Shown: positions 51,577-60,799, counted from the stretch's first letter. The stretch is DNA of 64,000 nucleotides from Pseudomonas sp. RIT288 (GCF_000631985.1 NZ_JFYN01000042.1:248001-312000), one strand, 5' to 3'. Translations and numbers: made by a program. The notes: generated by a model from the sequence alone, not told the origin.

Positions 51577-53415
51577 TCAGAAAGCGAAACAGGAACAGCC
51601 GAACGCGCCCCAGAAACCGGCAAAGTCGCTGACCGGCGCGTTCGACAGTCGGGCTTTTTCATGGCTGTGCGAGTGCACTGCGCAGGCACCGACGCACTGG
51701 TGCACTTGCGCCTGCAGAGGCGAGTTCGGGCGCCAGTGGCCCGGCACCTTGACCACCGGCGACCAGTCCGGCAGCACGGGGATCGAGCGTGGGCCGAGGT
51801 CTTCGAAATCGCCGGCGGCGTAAACGATCTTGCCGCCGACCACGGTCAGCACCGACTCGATCCATTTGATCGCTTCTTCCTCGACGTGGAAGAAGTCCGC
51901 GCTCAGCGCCGCCAGATCCGCCAGTTGCCCGACCTTGATCTGGCCCTTCTTGCCCTGTTCCGACGAGAACCAGGCGCTGCCGTGGGTGAACAGTTCCAGC
52001 GCGGTGGTGCGTGGCAGACCTTCTTCGTACAAGGCCAGACCGCCGACGGTGCGGCCGCTGACCATCCAGTACAGCGATGTCCACGGGTTATAGCTGGAAA
52101 CCCGCGTGGCATCGGTACCGGCGCCGACCGGTACGCCTTCGGCGAGCATGCGTTTGATCGGCGGCGTGGCTTCGGCGGCTTTCGCGCCGTAACGGTCAAC
52201 GAAGTATTCGCCCTGGAACGCCATGCGATCCTGAATCGCGATGCCGCCGCCCAGCGCCCTCACCCGCTCGATGTTCTGCGGGGTGATGGTTTCGGCGTGG
52301 TCGAAGAACCACGGCAGACCGTTGAACGGAATGTCACGATTGACCTTCTCGAACACGTCGAGCATGCGGCTGATCGATTCGTTGTACGTGGCGTGCAAGC
52401 GGAACGGCCAGCGCTGCTCGACCAGATGGCGCACCACCGGCTCCAGTTCCTGCTCCATGGTCTGCGGCAGATCCGGACGCGGTTCGAGGAAGTCTTCGAA
52501 GTCGGCCGCAGAGAACACCAGCATCTCGCCGGCGCCGTTGTGCCGCAGGTAATCGTCGCCCTGGTGCAACTTGACGCTGCCGGTCCAGTTCTGGAAGTCG
52601 GTCAGCTCTTCTTTCGGCTTCTGGGTGAACAGGTTGTAGGCGATGCGCACGGTCAACTGGTCGTCCTTGGCCAGTTGCTCGATCACCTGATAATCGTCGG
52701 GATAGTTCTGGAAACCACCGCCGGCATCGATCGCGCTGGTCAGGCCGAGGCGATTGAGTTCGCGCATGAACTGCCGGGTCGAGTTGACCTGATATTCCAG
52801 CGGCAGCTTCGGCCCCTTGGCCAGCGTCGAGTACAGAATCATCGCGTTGGGTTTTGCCACCAGCATCCCGGTCGGATTGCCGTTGGCATCGCGCACGATC
52901 TCGCCGCCGGGCGGGTTCGGTGTGTCGCGGGTGTACCCGGCGACGCGCAGGGCGGCACGGTTGAGCAACGCGCGGTCGTACAGGTGCAGGACGAACACCG
53001 GGGTGTCCGGCGCCGCCTGGTTGAGTTCTTCGAGGGTCGGCATGCGTTTTTCGGCGAACTGGAATTCGTTCCAGCCACCGACCACGCGCACCCATTGCGG
53101 GGTCGGCGTGCGGTCGGCCTGCTCCTTGAGCATGCGCAGCGCATCGGCCAGCGACGGTACGCCTTCCCAACGCAGTTCGAGGTTGTAGTTGAGGCCGCCA
53201 CGGATCAGGTGCAGGTGCGAGTCGTTGAGGCCGGGGATCACGCAGCGCCCGTGCATGTCGATCACTTGCGTGGCCGAACCACGCAGGGCCATGGCCTGGG
53301 CGTCGTTACCGACGACGACAAAGCGTCCGTCCTTGATCGCCACCGCACTGGCCAGCGGCTTGCTGCGGTCTACGGTATGAAATTGGCCATTGAACAGAAT
53401 CAGATCGGCGTTCAT
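51577..53415 (-). CDS. Amidohydrolase (YtcJ-like metal-dependent hydrolase)
   Basis: 612 residues. N-terminal composite domain, then metal-ligand motif GLNDSHLHL (His66/His68), RLHATYNES and FFDHAETIT (histidines near 340 and 370), and GAGTDATRVSSYNPW (Asp near 435) as in YtcJ/N-substituted formamide deformylase-like enzymes. Substrate unknown. The C-terminal ~45 residues are a Cys/His-rich tail (HQCVGACAVHSHSHEK, then GAFGCSCFAF) beyond the usual end of the family. Ribosome site AAGGAA before the ATG. Confidence 0.85.
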   Translation of the reverse strand: MNADLILFNGQFHTVDRSKPLASAVAIKDGRFVVVGNDAQAMALRGSATQVIDMHGRCVIPGLNDSHLHLIRGGLNYNLELRWEGVPSLADALRMLKEQADRTPTPQWVRVVGGWNEFQFAEKRMPTLEELNQAAPDTPVFVLHLYDRALLNRAALRVAGYTRDTPNPPGGEIVRDANGNPTGMLVAKPNAMILYSTLAKGPKLPLEYQVNSTRQFMRELNRLGLTSAIDAGGGFQNYPDDYQVIEQLAKDDQLTVRIAYNLFTQKPKEELTDFQNWTGSVKLHQGDDYLRHNGAGEMLVFSAADFEDFLEPRPDLPQTMEQELEPVVRHLVEQRWPFRLHATYNESISRMLDVFEKVNRDIPFNGLPWFFDHAETITPQNIERVRALGGGIAIQDRMAFQGEYFVDRYGAKAAEATPPIKRMLAEGVPVGAGTDATRVSSYNPWTSLYWMVSGRTVGGLALYEEGLPRTTALELFTHGSAWFSSEQGKKGQIKVGQLADLAALSADFFHVEEEAIKWIESVLTVVGGKIVYAAGDFEDLGPRSIPVLPDWSPVVKVPGHWRPNSPLQAQVHQCVGACAVHSHSHEKARLSNAPVSDFAGFWGAFGCSCFAF

Positions 53416-53445
53416 CGCAGTTCCTTTCGAGTAGATGAATGGGTG

Positions 53446-54072
53446 TCAGCGTGACGGCTGTTTCGCGGGCTCGACGTGAGCATGGGCCTGACCGGCTTCC
53501 AGCCACGGCGCGAACAACCGGGTCACGCGGGGCATGAACACGTACACCACCGACAGGACGATGGTCAGGGTGATCAGGAATGTGGCGACGACGTAGTTGG
53601 AAAGCAGCGGATGCAGCTTGAGCAGCGGCCCCCAGATCAGCGGTACCAACAGCGTGTGCGGCAGAATCACCAGCAGGGTGATCACCGCTTGCTTCCAGCG
53701 CGGCGGCGGCTTCGCGGCATCGGCCAGCGGCGCAAACCAGAATTCGTTGACCGGCGCGACTTCGGTCTGGTCGCCATCGGCGAGCATCGGCGCCGCTTCA
53801 TCCACCAGCGCCTGACGCTGCGGCGACTCCAGCCACAGCTGCATGGCCTCGGTGGAGCAAAAGCGCAGGACGCAGGTGTACGTGTCGAGGCCTTTGAGTT
53901 TGCCGCGCACCACGTCGACCCCGAGGTGGCCGTCGCGCTGCCCGGCGACCCTGACGATGTTGCGCAACCACGCCTCGTAAGGCTGTTCGAATCCGGCCTT
54001 GACCCGGTGCTTGACGATCAGGGTCACGGTTTCACCGCCCCCCGGTGCTTTTGGACTCAGGGCTTCAGGCAT
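53446..54072 (-). CDS. Antibiotic biosynthesis monooxygenase (ABM)-domain membrane protein
   Basis: 208 residues. ABM-like ferredoxin-fold domain at about 10-105 (TLIVKHRVKAGFEQPYEAWL, DTYTCVLRFCSTEAMQLWLE), then two hydrophobic helices (about 125-147 and 160-182) and a polar tail. ABM domains act as small oxygenases or dimerising modules; the membrane part is a known bacterial variant. The ATG at 54072 is chosen because GGAG precedes it and it overlaps the DoxX end by 8 bp; an in-frame ATG lies at 54099. Second gene of the operon. Confidence 0.82.
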   Translation of the reverse strand: MPEALSPKAPGGGETVTLIVKHRVKAGFEQPYEAWLRNIVRVAGQRDGHLGVDVVRGKLKGLDTYTCVLRFCSTEAMQLWLESPQRQALVDEAAPMLADGDQTEVAPVNEFWFAPLADAAKPPPRWKQAVITLLVILPHTLLVPLIWGPLLKLHPLLSNYVVATFLITLTIVLSVVYVFMPRVTRLFAPWLEAGQAHAHVEPAKQPSR

Positions 54073-54481
54073 AACGCAGCACTCCGGGCAGACGAACATT
54101 GAGCGCCAGGCGTCCCGGCCCGGCGATAAACACAGTGGCGAACAGGATCAACAGCAACCAGCCGAATTGCCCCTCGGCCACACTCCATTGCGGATGCACG
54201 ACCAGCAGCGCCACCAGCAGAACAAAAAGAATAGGCAAGCAGGCCAATCGCGCCAGCACCCCGGCGACGATCAGTAGCGGACAGAGGACTTCGGCGAAAA
54301 TCGCCAGACAGAGCGTGAGGTGCGCGCCGAGGTGGAACGGGTCTTCGATCTGCTGCAATTGCGCGTTGAAGTTCAACAGCTTGGGCAAGCCGTGCACCCA
54401 CAGCAGAAACAATCCGCCGCTGACCCGCAGAAACAGCAAACCGGTATCGCGCGCCCGTTCATCCTTTTGAGAAGCGTTCAT
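54065..54481 (-). CDS. DoxX-family membrane protein
   Basis: 138 residues with four hydrophobic helices (about 13-32, 52-75, 77-95, 105-122) and the family start GLLFLRVSGGLFLLWVHGLP. DoxX proteins are small inner-membrane proteins, some linked to quinone or thiol oxidation. First gene of the minus-strand operon DoxX, ABM, amidohydrolase, YcaC. Preceded by GGGTGAGG. Confidence 0.85.
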   Translation of the reverse strand: MNASQKDERARDTGLLFLRVSGGLFLLWVHGLPKLLNFNAQLQQIEDPFHLGAHLTLCLAIFAEVLCPLLIVAGVLARLACLPILFVLLVALLVVHPQWSVAEGQFGWLLLILFATVFIAGPGRLALNVRLPGVLRYA

Positions 54482-54551
54482 GACCTCACCCTTTCATTCT
54501 CATCGAGGTGAATCATGCTCGTCGCGGGCGGAGAAAAATTGGACATATGTG

Positions 54552-54638
54552 CTGTAGGCGCTGCCGCAGTCTGCGATCTTTTGATCCTGTTTTTAAATCA
54601 ACATCAAAAGATCGCAGCCTGCGGCAGCGCCTACAGGG
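54552..54638. repeat. REP doublet, GTAGGCGCTGC/GCGATCTTTT variant
   Basis: CTGTAGGCGCTGCCGCAGTC with TGCGATCTTTTGAT faces ATCAAAAGATCGCAGCCTGC with GGCAGCGCCTACAG. Same family as 20831 with GGCGC in place of GAGC. Ends just before the minus-strand repeat protein stop and may end its transcript. Confidence 0.85.
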
Positions 54639-54653
54639 AGGGTGCGCGCAGCA

Positions 54654-57560
54654 TCAATTGAGCTGATAGGACAGCTGCTGAAACAGGGGATCCTGAACCG
54701 CGTCGCTGTTGCCCCCGCCCTCGGGCAGACCGGCGGTGATCAAACGGCGGTCGAGCGTCAGGAAGGCAAACGCCTGGGCGTTGCCGGTGATCGACCTGAC
54801 ATGGGTCAGTTGATGGGCCACAGACCTGATATCGCCACCCCACACCGGGTTGCCAAACGCTTCGACCGTGCCATCCGCATAGAGCACCGCATAGGCACCA
54901 TTGGTGCTGGCGATCTGCATGACATCGGTGCGCCGGCCTATCGCGGAGGGAACAATCCCGCCCTGGGCCGGATCGCCCCATGTATCGATTTGATGGTTAT
55001 CCAGGCGCACCGCAAATCCGTACCCGCCGCCAATGATTTCGATGGCGTTTGTATAGGCGGTAATTCGCCCAGGCACTACCCCCCCTGCCTTTGAATTGCC
55101 CCAGGCGACAACACGGCGATCCGCGAGCAGTGCGGCAAACGCCGATCCGGAGCTGATCACTTCGACAATGTTGTTGAGTCGGGCAATCCTGGGCGGCAGC
55201 GTGCCGCCCGACACCCCTTCGCCCCAGCCGACGACGGAACCATTGGCTCTCAAGGCCACGCACGCATTGTGATTGCAGGTGACTGCGGTAACGTCGCGCA
55301 GCGCCGCGATCTCGGCGGGTAAGCTGCCGCCAAATCGGGCGTCGCCCCAGGCGACGATCTGCCCGTTGCCGCGCAGCGCCACGAAAGCTGAAACCGTCGC
55401 GCTGATGCTGACGATATCGCGCACCCGTGCAATATCGTCGGGTACCGATCCGCCATACCGGACGTCGCCCCAGGCGGCCACTTGACCGTTGCTGCGCAAG
55501 ACCGCACCGGCATAACCCCCCATCGTGATGTTCACCACATCGGTCAGGCCCGCCACCTCGGCGCAAAGAACTCCGCCGTAAGCAACGTCGCCCCATGCCT
55601 TGACGGAGTTGTTGGCGCGCAACAAGGCCATGGCTCGCGCTCCGCCGACGACATCGATGACATCCTCTAGCGCGTCAATGTCCAACGGCAGGACACCGCC
55701 ATACCCGGCCAGCCCCCACGCGACCAGACTTCCAGCGACCAGACTTCGGGCGTCACGCAGGGCAACAAATGCCGCATTCGCCTGACCCGGCCTGGCGGGA
55801 TCACCCCAGCCATTGCCGAACAGGTTGGCGCGCTGCAACACCACCTCAAACGCATCGCTGCCCACGCGAAGCAGACGCCGGGGCTGCTTGTCATCGAAAC
55901 TGGAGCCGCGAAATGACTGACTGTCGCCGTCGTACCGCCACACGGTTGACATGGGGCTGAGGTTGCCGGGATCGAGCGCTGTCAGCCAACGCGAGCTGCC
56001 TCTGTTCGACCAGTAGCGGGTGGTGGTGCCGCGTGAACCGATGACCAGCGGCGCGACCTTGATCGCTGCTTCTCTGATCAACACGGACAAGGGCGACGAC
56101 TTATAGGTCCGGCCATTGCGGTACAAAAGGTAAAACAGCGTGAACGTTTCACCCCGGTGATTTTCGATGAACTGCTTTTCCACCGGATAATTGGCACGGC
56201 TGTTGGCGTTCAAGGCCTTGGCCTCGAATGACGGTACACCGGTTCCGGACGGCTGTTCGAAGAACGGCTGCACCCTGTCTTCCGGCAGAAAGCCCAGGAG
56301 TTCGACCTGCAGATTTGCACCGTCAACATTCACCGGATCATCAGGGTCGTAGACGCCATTGACCGACCGTTGAAACCGTGGCGGTTGCAGGTCCGGCAGG
56401 CGTTCGCCGATGACCTGTGCCGAGGCGGGCATCGATGGACCGACCGGTACGGCGCCGCGTTGCACTTCATACGTCGCCGTCACCACACTGGCGCTGATCA
56501 CCTTGTCATTGGGCACTTGCAGGACGCAGGGCCGGAGCTGGCCGAATTCATCGGCCTCGACCACGCCACTTGCCGATACCCGCATGTCCGCCTGACCTGC
56601 ACTCCTCGAAATGTAGGTCGCGTTAATCGTGTCACCCGCCTGAAAGCGTCCGCCGGCGGTGCGCACGATCATCAACAGCGGGTTGCGCGCGAGTTTTTCC
56701 AGATCGATGGTTTCCGAAATATCACCGGTATCGCTCTGCACTTCGCGAAAGATCAACGGCAGGAATCGGGTGCCGTCCAGGTTCTCTTCGACTTCCCGCG
56801 AAGCCGACCAGAGTGCGGCAGGGTCGACAGTGTTGCCCAATTGGTCGGTGACGGTGTAGTCAAACAGGAGCTTATGGTGACTCCGCTTCGCTTTGTCCAG
56901 AAAAGCCCGAGTGATGGTGAAACACACGGTGGCCGGCACCGCCGAACCCGGGTCGGGCGGCGGCGGCGCCTGCATCGCGCTGACGGTGCAGGTCTGGCGC
57001 TCACCATTGCACCTCAGCGTGATCAGGTCATAGGCCCGGCAATACGGATAACTGAAACAAATCTGAGCGCTGACGAAATCGGCAGCGACGCCTTTCAAAA
57101 TGGCTTCGGGCAATTGCAACTTCAGTTCCGAATGCACTCCGTTGGTGGGCTTGGCGGCCTCGTGGCCCGGACGAATCCTGTTGTACAACCCTGTCACAGT
57201 CGCCGAGGCGCCGACATTCTGACTGCCTCGCATGACCTCGCAGTAAAGCCTGAAAACGCTGGCGAAGGGCAGCCGGCCCTTGGGGATATGCATGAACACT
57301 TTAACGTCGACGTCCCGGAAGATGTGACTGTCGAGCGTTGCCGTCTCGCCCTCCAGCCTTAATCGCATGACATCTCCGGGTTCGACCGTTCCGCTCAACA
57401 GTGGATCGACGGTCACAGTCGCCCCGCGATCATCGACCACCTCGTCATAGATGCGCAACGGGACGCCTATTGATGCGCCATTGACAGGAATGGTGGCGTC
57501 GACTACGAAGGGTGCAGGTACCTGAAATACGCCGTTGTCATCAGAATCGGGGAGGTTCAT
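54654..57560 (-). CDS. Large repeat protein with eight 41-residue WG/GG (RCC1-like) units
   Basis: 968 residues, no signal peptide or membrane segment. The N-terminal ~600 residues look like beta-sandwich modules (VPAPFVVDATIPVNGASIGV, FHITYISRSAGQAD-type strands), related in style to the Ig-like protein encoded upstream. Residues about 610-940 contain eight units of exactly 41 residues, pattern .V.AWGD..YGG..P..IA.L.DV..I.....AFVALR.NG. This is RCC1-like in motif but with a shorter unit than the usual 50-60 residues, so it probably forms a beta-propeller or solenoid. How it leaves the cell, if it does, is unclear. A perfect palindrome lies 62-87 bp before the start. Confidence 0.78.
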   Translation of the reverse strand: MNLPDSDDNGVFQVPAPFVVDATIPVNGASIGVPLRIYDEVVDDRGATVTVDPLLSGTVEPGDVMRLRLEGETATLDSHIFRDVDVKVFMHIPKGRLPFASVFRLYCEVMRGSQNVGASATVTGLYNRIRPGHEAAKPTNGVHSELKLQLPEAILKGVAADFVSAQICFSYPYCRAYDLITLRCNGERQTCTVSAMQAPPPPDPGSAVPATVCFTITRAFLDKAKRSHHKLLFDYTVTDQLGNTVDPAALWSASREVEENLDGTRFLPLIFREVQSDTGDISETIDLEKLARNPLLMIVRTAGGRFQAGDTINATYISRSAGQADMRVSASGVVEADEFGQLRPCVLQVPNDKVISASVVTATYEVQRGAVPVGPSMPASAQVIGERLPDLQPPRFQRSVNGVYDPDDPVNVDGANLQVELLGFLPEDRVQPFFEQPSGTGVPSFEAKALNANSRANYPVEKQFIENHRGETFTLFYLLYRNGRTYKSSPLSVLIREAAIKVAPLVIGSRGTTTRYWSNRGSSRWLTALDPGNLSPMSTVWRYDGDSQSFRGSSFDDKQPRRLLRVGSDAFEVVLQRANLFGNGWGDPARPGQANAAFVALRDARSLVAGSLVAWGLAGYGGVLPLDIDALEDVIDVVGGARAMALLRANNSVKAWGDVAYGGVLCAEVAGLTDVVNITMGGYAGAVLRSNGQVAAWGDVRYGGSVPDDIARVRDIVSISATVSAFVALRGNGQIVAWGDARFGGSLPAEIAALRDVTAVTCNHNACVALRANGSVVGWGEGVSGGTLPPRIARLNNIVEVISSGSAFAALLADRRVVAWGNSKAGGVVPGRITAYTNAIEIIGGGYGFAVRLDNHQIDTWGDPAQGGIVPSAIGRRTDVMQIASTNGAYAVLYADGTVEAFGNPVWGGDIRSVAHQLTHVRSITGNAQAFAFLTLDRRLITAGLPEGGGNSDAVQDPLFQQLSYQLN

Positions 57561-57621
57561 AAGCCGTGCACCTGTGCATTATTTGGGGGCAGGTGACAGC
57601 AAACCGCTAAACGGATCATTA

Positions 57622-57647
57622 CGCACCTGTCAGATCTGACAGGTGCG
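57622..57647. promoter_or_regulatory. Perfect 26-bp palindrome upstream of the RCC1-like gene
   Basis: CGCACCTGTCAGA followed by its exact complement TCTGACAGGTGCG. It is 62-87 bp before the start of the minus-strand repeat gene. A 19-base core (57627-57645) recurs with two changes at 59517-59535, before the other repeat gene, so it is more likely an operator than a terminator. Confidence 0.6.
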
Positions 57648-57683
57648 CAAATATTTAAGACCGGCGGTCGATCACTGTGTGGT

Positions 57684-59438
57684 TCAGTCCCCCGTGACGA
57701 TCGTGTACTCACGGGGCGTAAACGCGATCGCCGTCTGCCGATTGGCCACACCGTCCAGATTCACGTGCAAGCGGAGGGTCAAGGTGCTGCCATCTGCAAG
57801 GTCACTCAAATCGCTGAACAGAACCGTCAAATTGAAAATTCCATTGATTGCCCATGAGCGAGTGACGCTGTTTCTATCACCGGTCCAGAGCTGCCGTTCA
57901 TGGGGTTCGCCCTCGGTGTTCGTGCCCTCCAGGTCCAACCACAGTTTTTGCCCCGCGGCGATATGTGGCCAACGGCCGAACTGCAACGTCGCGCCATTGG
58001 TCACCGTGCGCAGATCCAGCAGCGTCGTACCGTTTGCCTGAGTGAAAACCGGCGGAATAAATACCGATGCCGGCAAATCGCCGACCATCAGAAAAAAAGG
58101 CGCTGATGTCACCGGCGGCGAGAGTCCGCGCTCATAGGTAAAGGTGACGCTCACCTTTTTGCCCAGGTTGAACGGCACCACCGAGACCGACAACGGCACT
58201 TCCCGCGGTTTCGTCGCCCCGGCAATCAGCGTGTTGGTGGTGTGCGAACCTTGCGGCAGTGTGCCTGCCGCGCCGATCCAGCTGACCCGGAGCCTGTCAT
58301 CGGGCAGCATGTCGTAAAGCAGCACCGCCGTCAGACTCTGCGTGGCGGCCAACGGATCGAGGCGGCCGTTGTCCGGAGCTTCTCGGATCGACAGGGGCAA
58401 GTCCTGCAAGACCACGTTGAGCCTCCAGGGGGCTGAAATCGCGCTGTCGTTGCTGACCTTTGCGGTAAACACATACCCGCCACCTGCCAGATCAACCAGC
58501 TCCAGCTGCCAGAGTCCGGAGTGCGCGCGGACCGTGTCGAGCAGTCGTGCCTCGTCATACACCTCTACGTCCTCGCCAGCTCGCGCGCTGCCACTCAGGG
58601 TGATCCGGGTGTGACGCGTGTCGGCGCCTTCGGGAATATCCTGGCCGTCCGCACCGGTCGCCGAGCGGATCACCGGTGTGGCGGATGCGCTGGTCATGAC
58701 GATGTAATTGCGCTCGGCAAATACCTGCGCAAACGATTCGTCCTGGCTTCTCTGTAGCCCTGCGCTGAACCGCAGATTGAGAGCGCTGTGATTCCTCAGC
58801 CCCTGCAGCGGTGCCGCCGGGTAGTTTCTTTCGTAAAAACCGAAACGATTGAACTCATCGGCAATGACATTTTCCGGCGCTTGCCAATACCTGACATCGA
58901 ACGCACTGCCGTCCACCTTCGTCCCCCTGAGCCTCAGCCACACAGGCTGGCCCGTGCGCTCCAACAGCCAGGCATTGATGCGCAGGGTAAACTCGCTCAG
59001 CGCGCTCACATTCAGCACCTGCCCTTCACCACCGTCCGATGCCTGCGGGATAAACGGTCTGGGCAAATCAGCCTGGGCAACTGGCAAGACATACAACAGC
59101 AGCGGCTGCGAGACCACTGCGGGTGCCGTGCCTCGAACCAGTGAGTAAGACAGCGTCACCGTACGGCCGAAGTTGAACGTCACCAGGTCCTTGTCCAGCC
59201 GCCGTATCACCGGACGCGCACTGCCCACCGGGGATAACGCCGAAGTATACGACCCCTCCCCCGAGCCCCCCGCCCAACGAATGCTGATCTGATCGTCAAC
59301 CTGAATACCGGCGTAAGGTGCGACGAATGTCAGGTTATTTCTGACGTCACGCGGGTTGAGCAGAGTCGAAATCGGACTTTCTTGAATAAAGGGCGCCGGC
59401 AGATCGTCAGTGGTGAGCGAAACAGACGGATTGTTCAT
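57684..59438 (-). CDS. Ig-like-domain repeat protein of unknown function
   Basis: 584 residues, no signal peptide. It contains at least two copies of a module: first around AWLLERTGQPVWLRLRGTKV to RNHSALNLRFSAGL (about residues 155-240), then GRWPHIAAGQKLWLDLEGTN to ADGSTLTLRLHVNLD (about 480-565). Between them are Ig-like segments (ITLSGSARAGEDVEVYDEAR). The similar style and shared upstream motif suggest it works with the RCC1-like protein. ATG at 59438 with AGGGAATGG upstream; an in-frame ATG 69 bp further out lacks a good site. Localisation and partner unknown. Confidence 0.75.
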   Translation of the reverse strand: MNNPSVSLTTDDLPAPFIQESPISTLLNPRDVRNNLTFVAPYAGIQVDDQISIRWAGGSGEGSYTSALSPVGSARPVIRRLDKDLVTFNFGRTVTLSYSLVRGTAPAVVSQPLLLYVLPVAQADLPRPFIPQASDGGEGQVLNVSALSEFTLRINAWLLERTGQPVWLRLRGTKVDGSAFDVRYWQAPENVIADEFNRFGFYERNYPAAPLQGLRNHSALNLRFSAGLQRSQDESFAQVFAERNYIVMTSASATPVIRSATGADGQDIPEGADTRHTRITLSGSARAGEDVEVYDEARLLDTVRAHSGLWQLELVDLAGGGYVFTAKVSNDSAISAPWRLNVVLQDLPLSIREAPDNGRLDPLAATQSLTAVLLYDMLPDDRLRVSWIGAAGTLPQGSHTTNTLIAGATKPREVPLSVSVVPFNLGKKVSVTFTYERGLSPPVTSAPFFLMVGDLPASVFIPPVFTQANGTTLLDLRTVTNGATLQFGRWPHIAAGQKLWLDLEGTNTEGEPHERQLWTGDRNSVTRSWAINGIFNLTVLFSDLSDLADGSTLTLRLHVNLDGVANRQTAIAFTPREYTIVTGD

Positions 59439-59516
59439 GATCCATTCCCTGTGCGAGATACAACCCTGCCCACTGGGGCAAGGACTCATCTCACACCGGA
59501 TCGCCAACCTGCGCTA

Positions 59517-59535
59517 CTGTCAGAACTTACAGGTG
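59517..59535. promoter_or_regulatory. 19-bp near-palindrome upstream of the Ig-like gene
   Basis: CTGTCAGAACTTACAGGTG matches 17 of 19 bases of the core at 57627-57645. It is 79-97 bp before the start of the Ig-like gene and just past the 3' end of the LysR gene. Confidence 0.55.
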
Positions 59536-59559
59536 AAGCCGGTTACGGACGGACGGCAA

Positions 59560-60483
59560 TCAGGTCGCTGGTATATCCAGCGGCGCCGCCATGAACTGGC
59601 TGATTCGCGAGCGCAGCCAGCGCTCGGCCGGGTCGTTGTCGTGCACCCCGCTCCAGGCCATCGACAGCTGTGCGGCATCGATCGGGAACGGTGGATCTTC
59701 AGCGCGCAGGTTGCAACCTTCGACCAGCGCACACGCGGCATAGTCCGGCACGGTGGCAACCATTTCGGTCCCGGCGAGCAACGCGCGCAAACCGCTGAAC
59801 TGCGGCACGCCGAGCACCACGCGCCGACGCCGGCCAACCTTGGCCAGATCCAGGTCGATGTTGCCGCTCAAGTCGCCGGAGAACGACACCATCGCGTGCG
59901 GGCGCTCGCAGTATTCGTCCAGTGTCAGCGGCCCGGGACGGTCATCGCCGCGTAGCACTTTGCAGGGAATGTCGCGCAGTTTCTTGCGCTTGGCGTTGGC
60001 CGGCAGATCGGTGGTGTAGCTGACCCCGACCGAGATTTCCCCGGACGCCAGCAGCGCCGGCATCAACAGATAATTGGCGCGGCGCACCACCACGACAATG
60101 CCCGGGGCCTCTTGCTGGAGCTGTCGCAGCAGCGGCGGAAACAGCCCGAACTCAGCGTCGTCCGACAGGCCGATGCGGAACACGTCGCAACTGCTGGCCG
60201 GGTCGAATTCCTTGGCCCGGCTGACCGCGCCGGAGATCACATCCATCGCCGGTTGCAGCTCTTGCAGAATCGCCAGCGCACGCGCCGTCGGCTCCATGCT
60301 GCGGCCGTTGCGCAGCAGCAGCGGATCATCGAACAGATCGCGCAGACGCCCCAGCGCGGCGCTGACCGCCGGTTGGCCCATGAACAGTTTTTCGGCGACG
60401 CGGGTCAGGTTCTTTTCGAACATCAGCGCTTCGAAAATCACCAGCAGGTTCATGTCGACGCGACGCAGATCGTTACGGTTCAT
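59560..60483 (-). CDS. LysR-family transcriptional regulator
   Basis: 307 residues. Helix-turn-helix at about 10-60 (MNLLVIFEALMFEKNLTRVA, EKLFMGQPAVSAALGRLRDL), then the effector domain (VFRIGLSDDAEFGLFPPLLR, VVVVRRANYLLMPALLASGE). The NodD/NahR-like start DLRRVDMNLLVIFEALM places it in that branch. It lies directly upstream of, and on the same strand as, the Ig-like and RCC1-like genes, so it could regulate them, but that is only positional. ATG at 60483. Confidence 0.9.
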   Translation of the reverse strand: MNRNDLRRVDMNLLVIFEALMFEKNLTRVAEKLFMGQPAVSAALGRLRDLFDDPLLLRNGRSMEPTARALAILQELQPAMDVISGAVSRAKEFDPASSCDVFRIGLSDDAEFGLFPPLLRQLQQEAPGIVVVVRRANYLLMPALLASGEISVGVSYTTDLPANAKRKKLRDIPCKVLRGDDRPGPLTLDEYCERPHAMVSFSGDLSGNIDLDLAKVGRRRRVVLGVPQFSGLRALLAGTEMVATVPDYAACALVEGCNLRAEDPPFPIDAAQLSMAWSGVHDNDPAERWLRSRISQFMAAPLDIPAT

Positions 60484-60799
60484 GGGCTCGTGTTCCTTGC
60501 TTGAGAAGTCGTGTTCAGTCAGGTGCGATAGCGCCGTACTTTACTCGATCAACGGTACGTTGGCCGCACGTTTGTATGGGCCGTATTCCACCGGTACCCA
60601 TTGGGCCATCCTCGCCTATCTGCCCTGTCGCCGACTTGCAGCGATGTGCTGAGTTCAACGTTTTGCAGCGCAATTAACAACGTTTAACTCGTCAGTCTTC
60701 CGGCCCCGTCCAACAATGAAACCCTCTGCGAAACATTGTTTTTTTGACCAAAGGGAAACGTGCCGAGTGTGCGTTGCCCCACCGACACGGACATTGGCC
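60484..60799. promoter_or_regulatory. Divergent region between LysR and AraC-type regulators
   Basis: 316 bp between outward-facing genes. No strong palindrome, REP or sigma-54 site was seen. An ATG at 60716 would extend the AraC-type protein by 28 residues but has no ribosome site. Confidence 0.4.

Noticed and set aside
51661..53454. 597-codon plus-strand open frame
   Set aside because: Shadow of the amidohydrolase, which has metal-binding motifs on the other strand.
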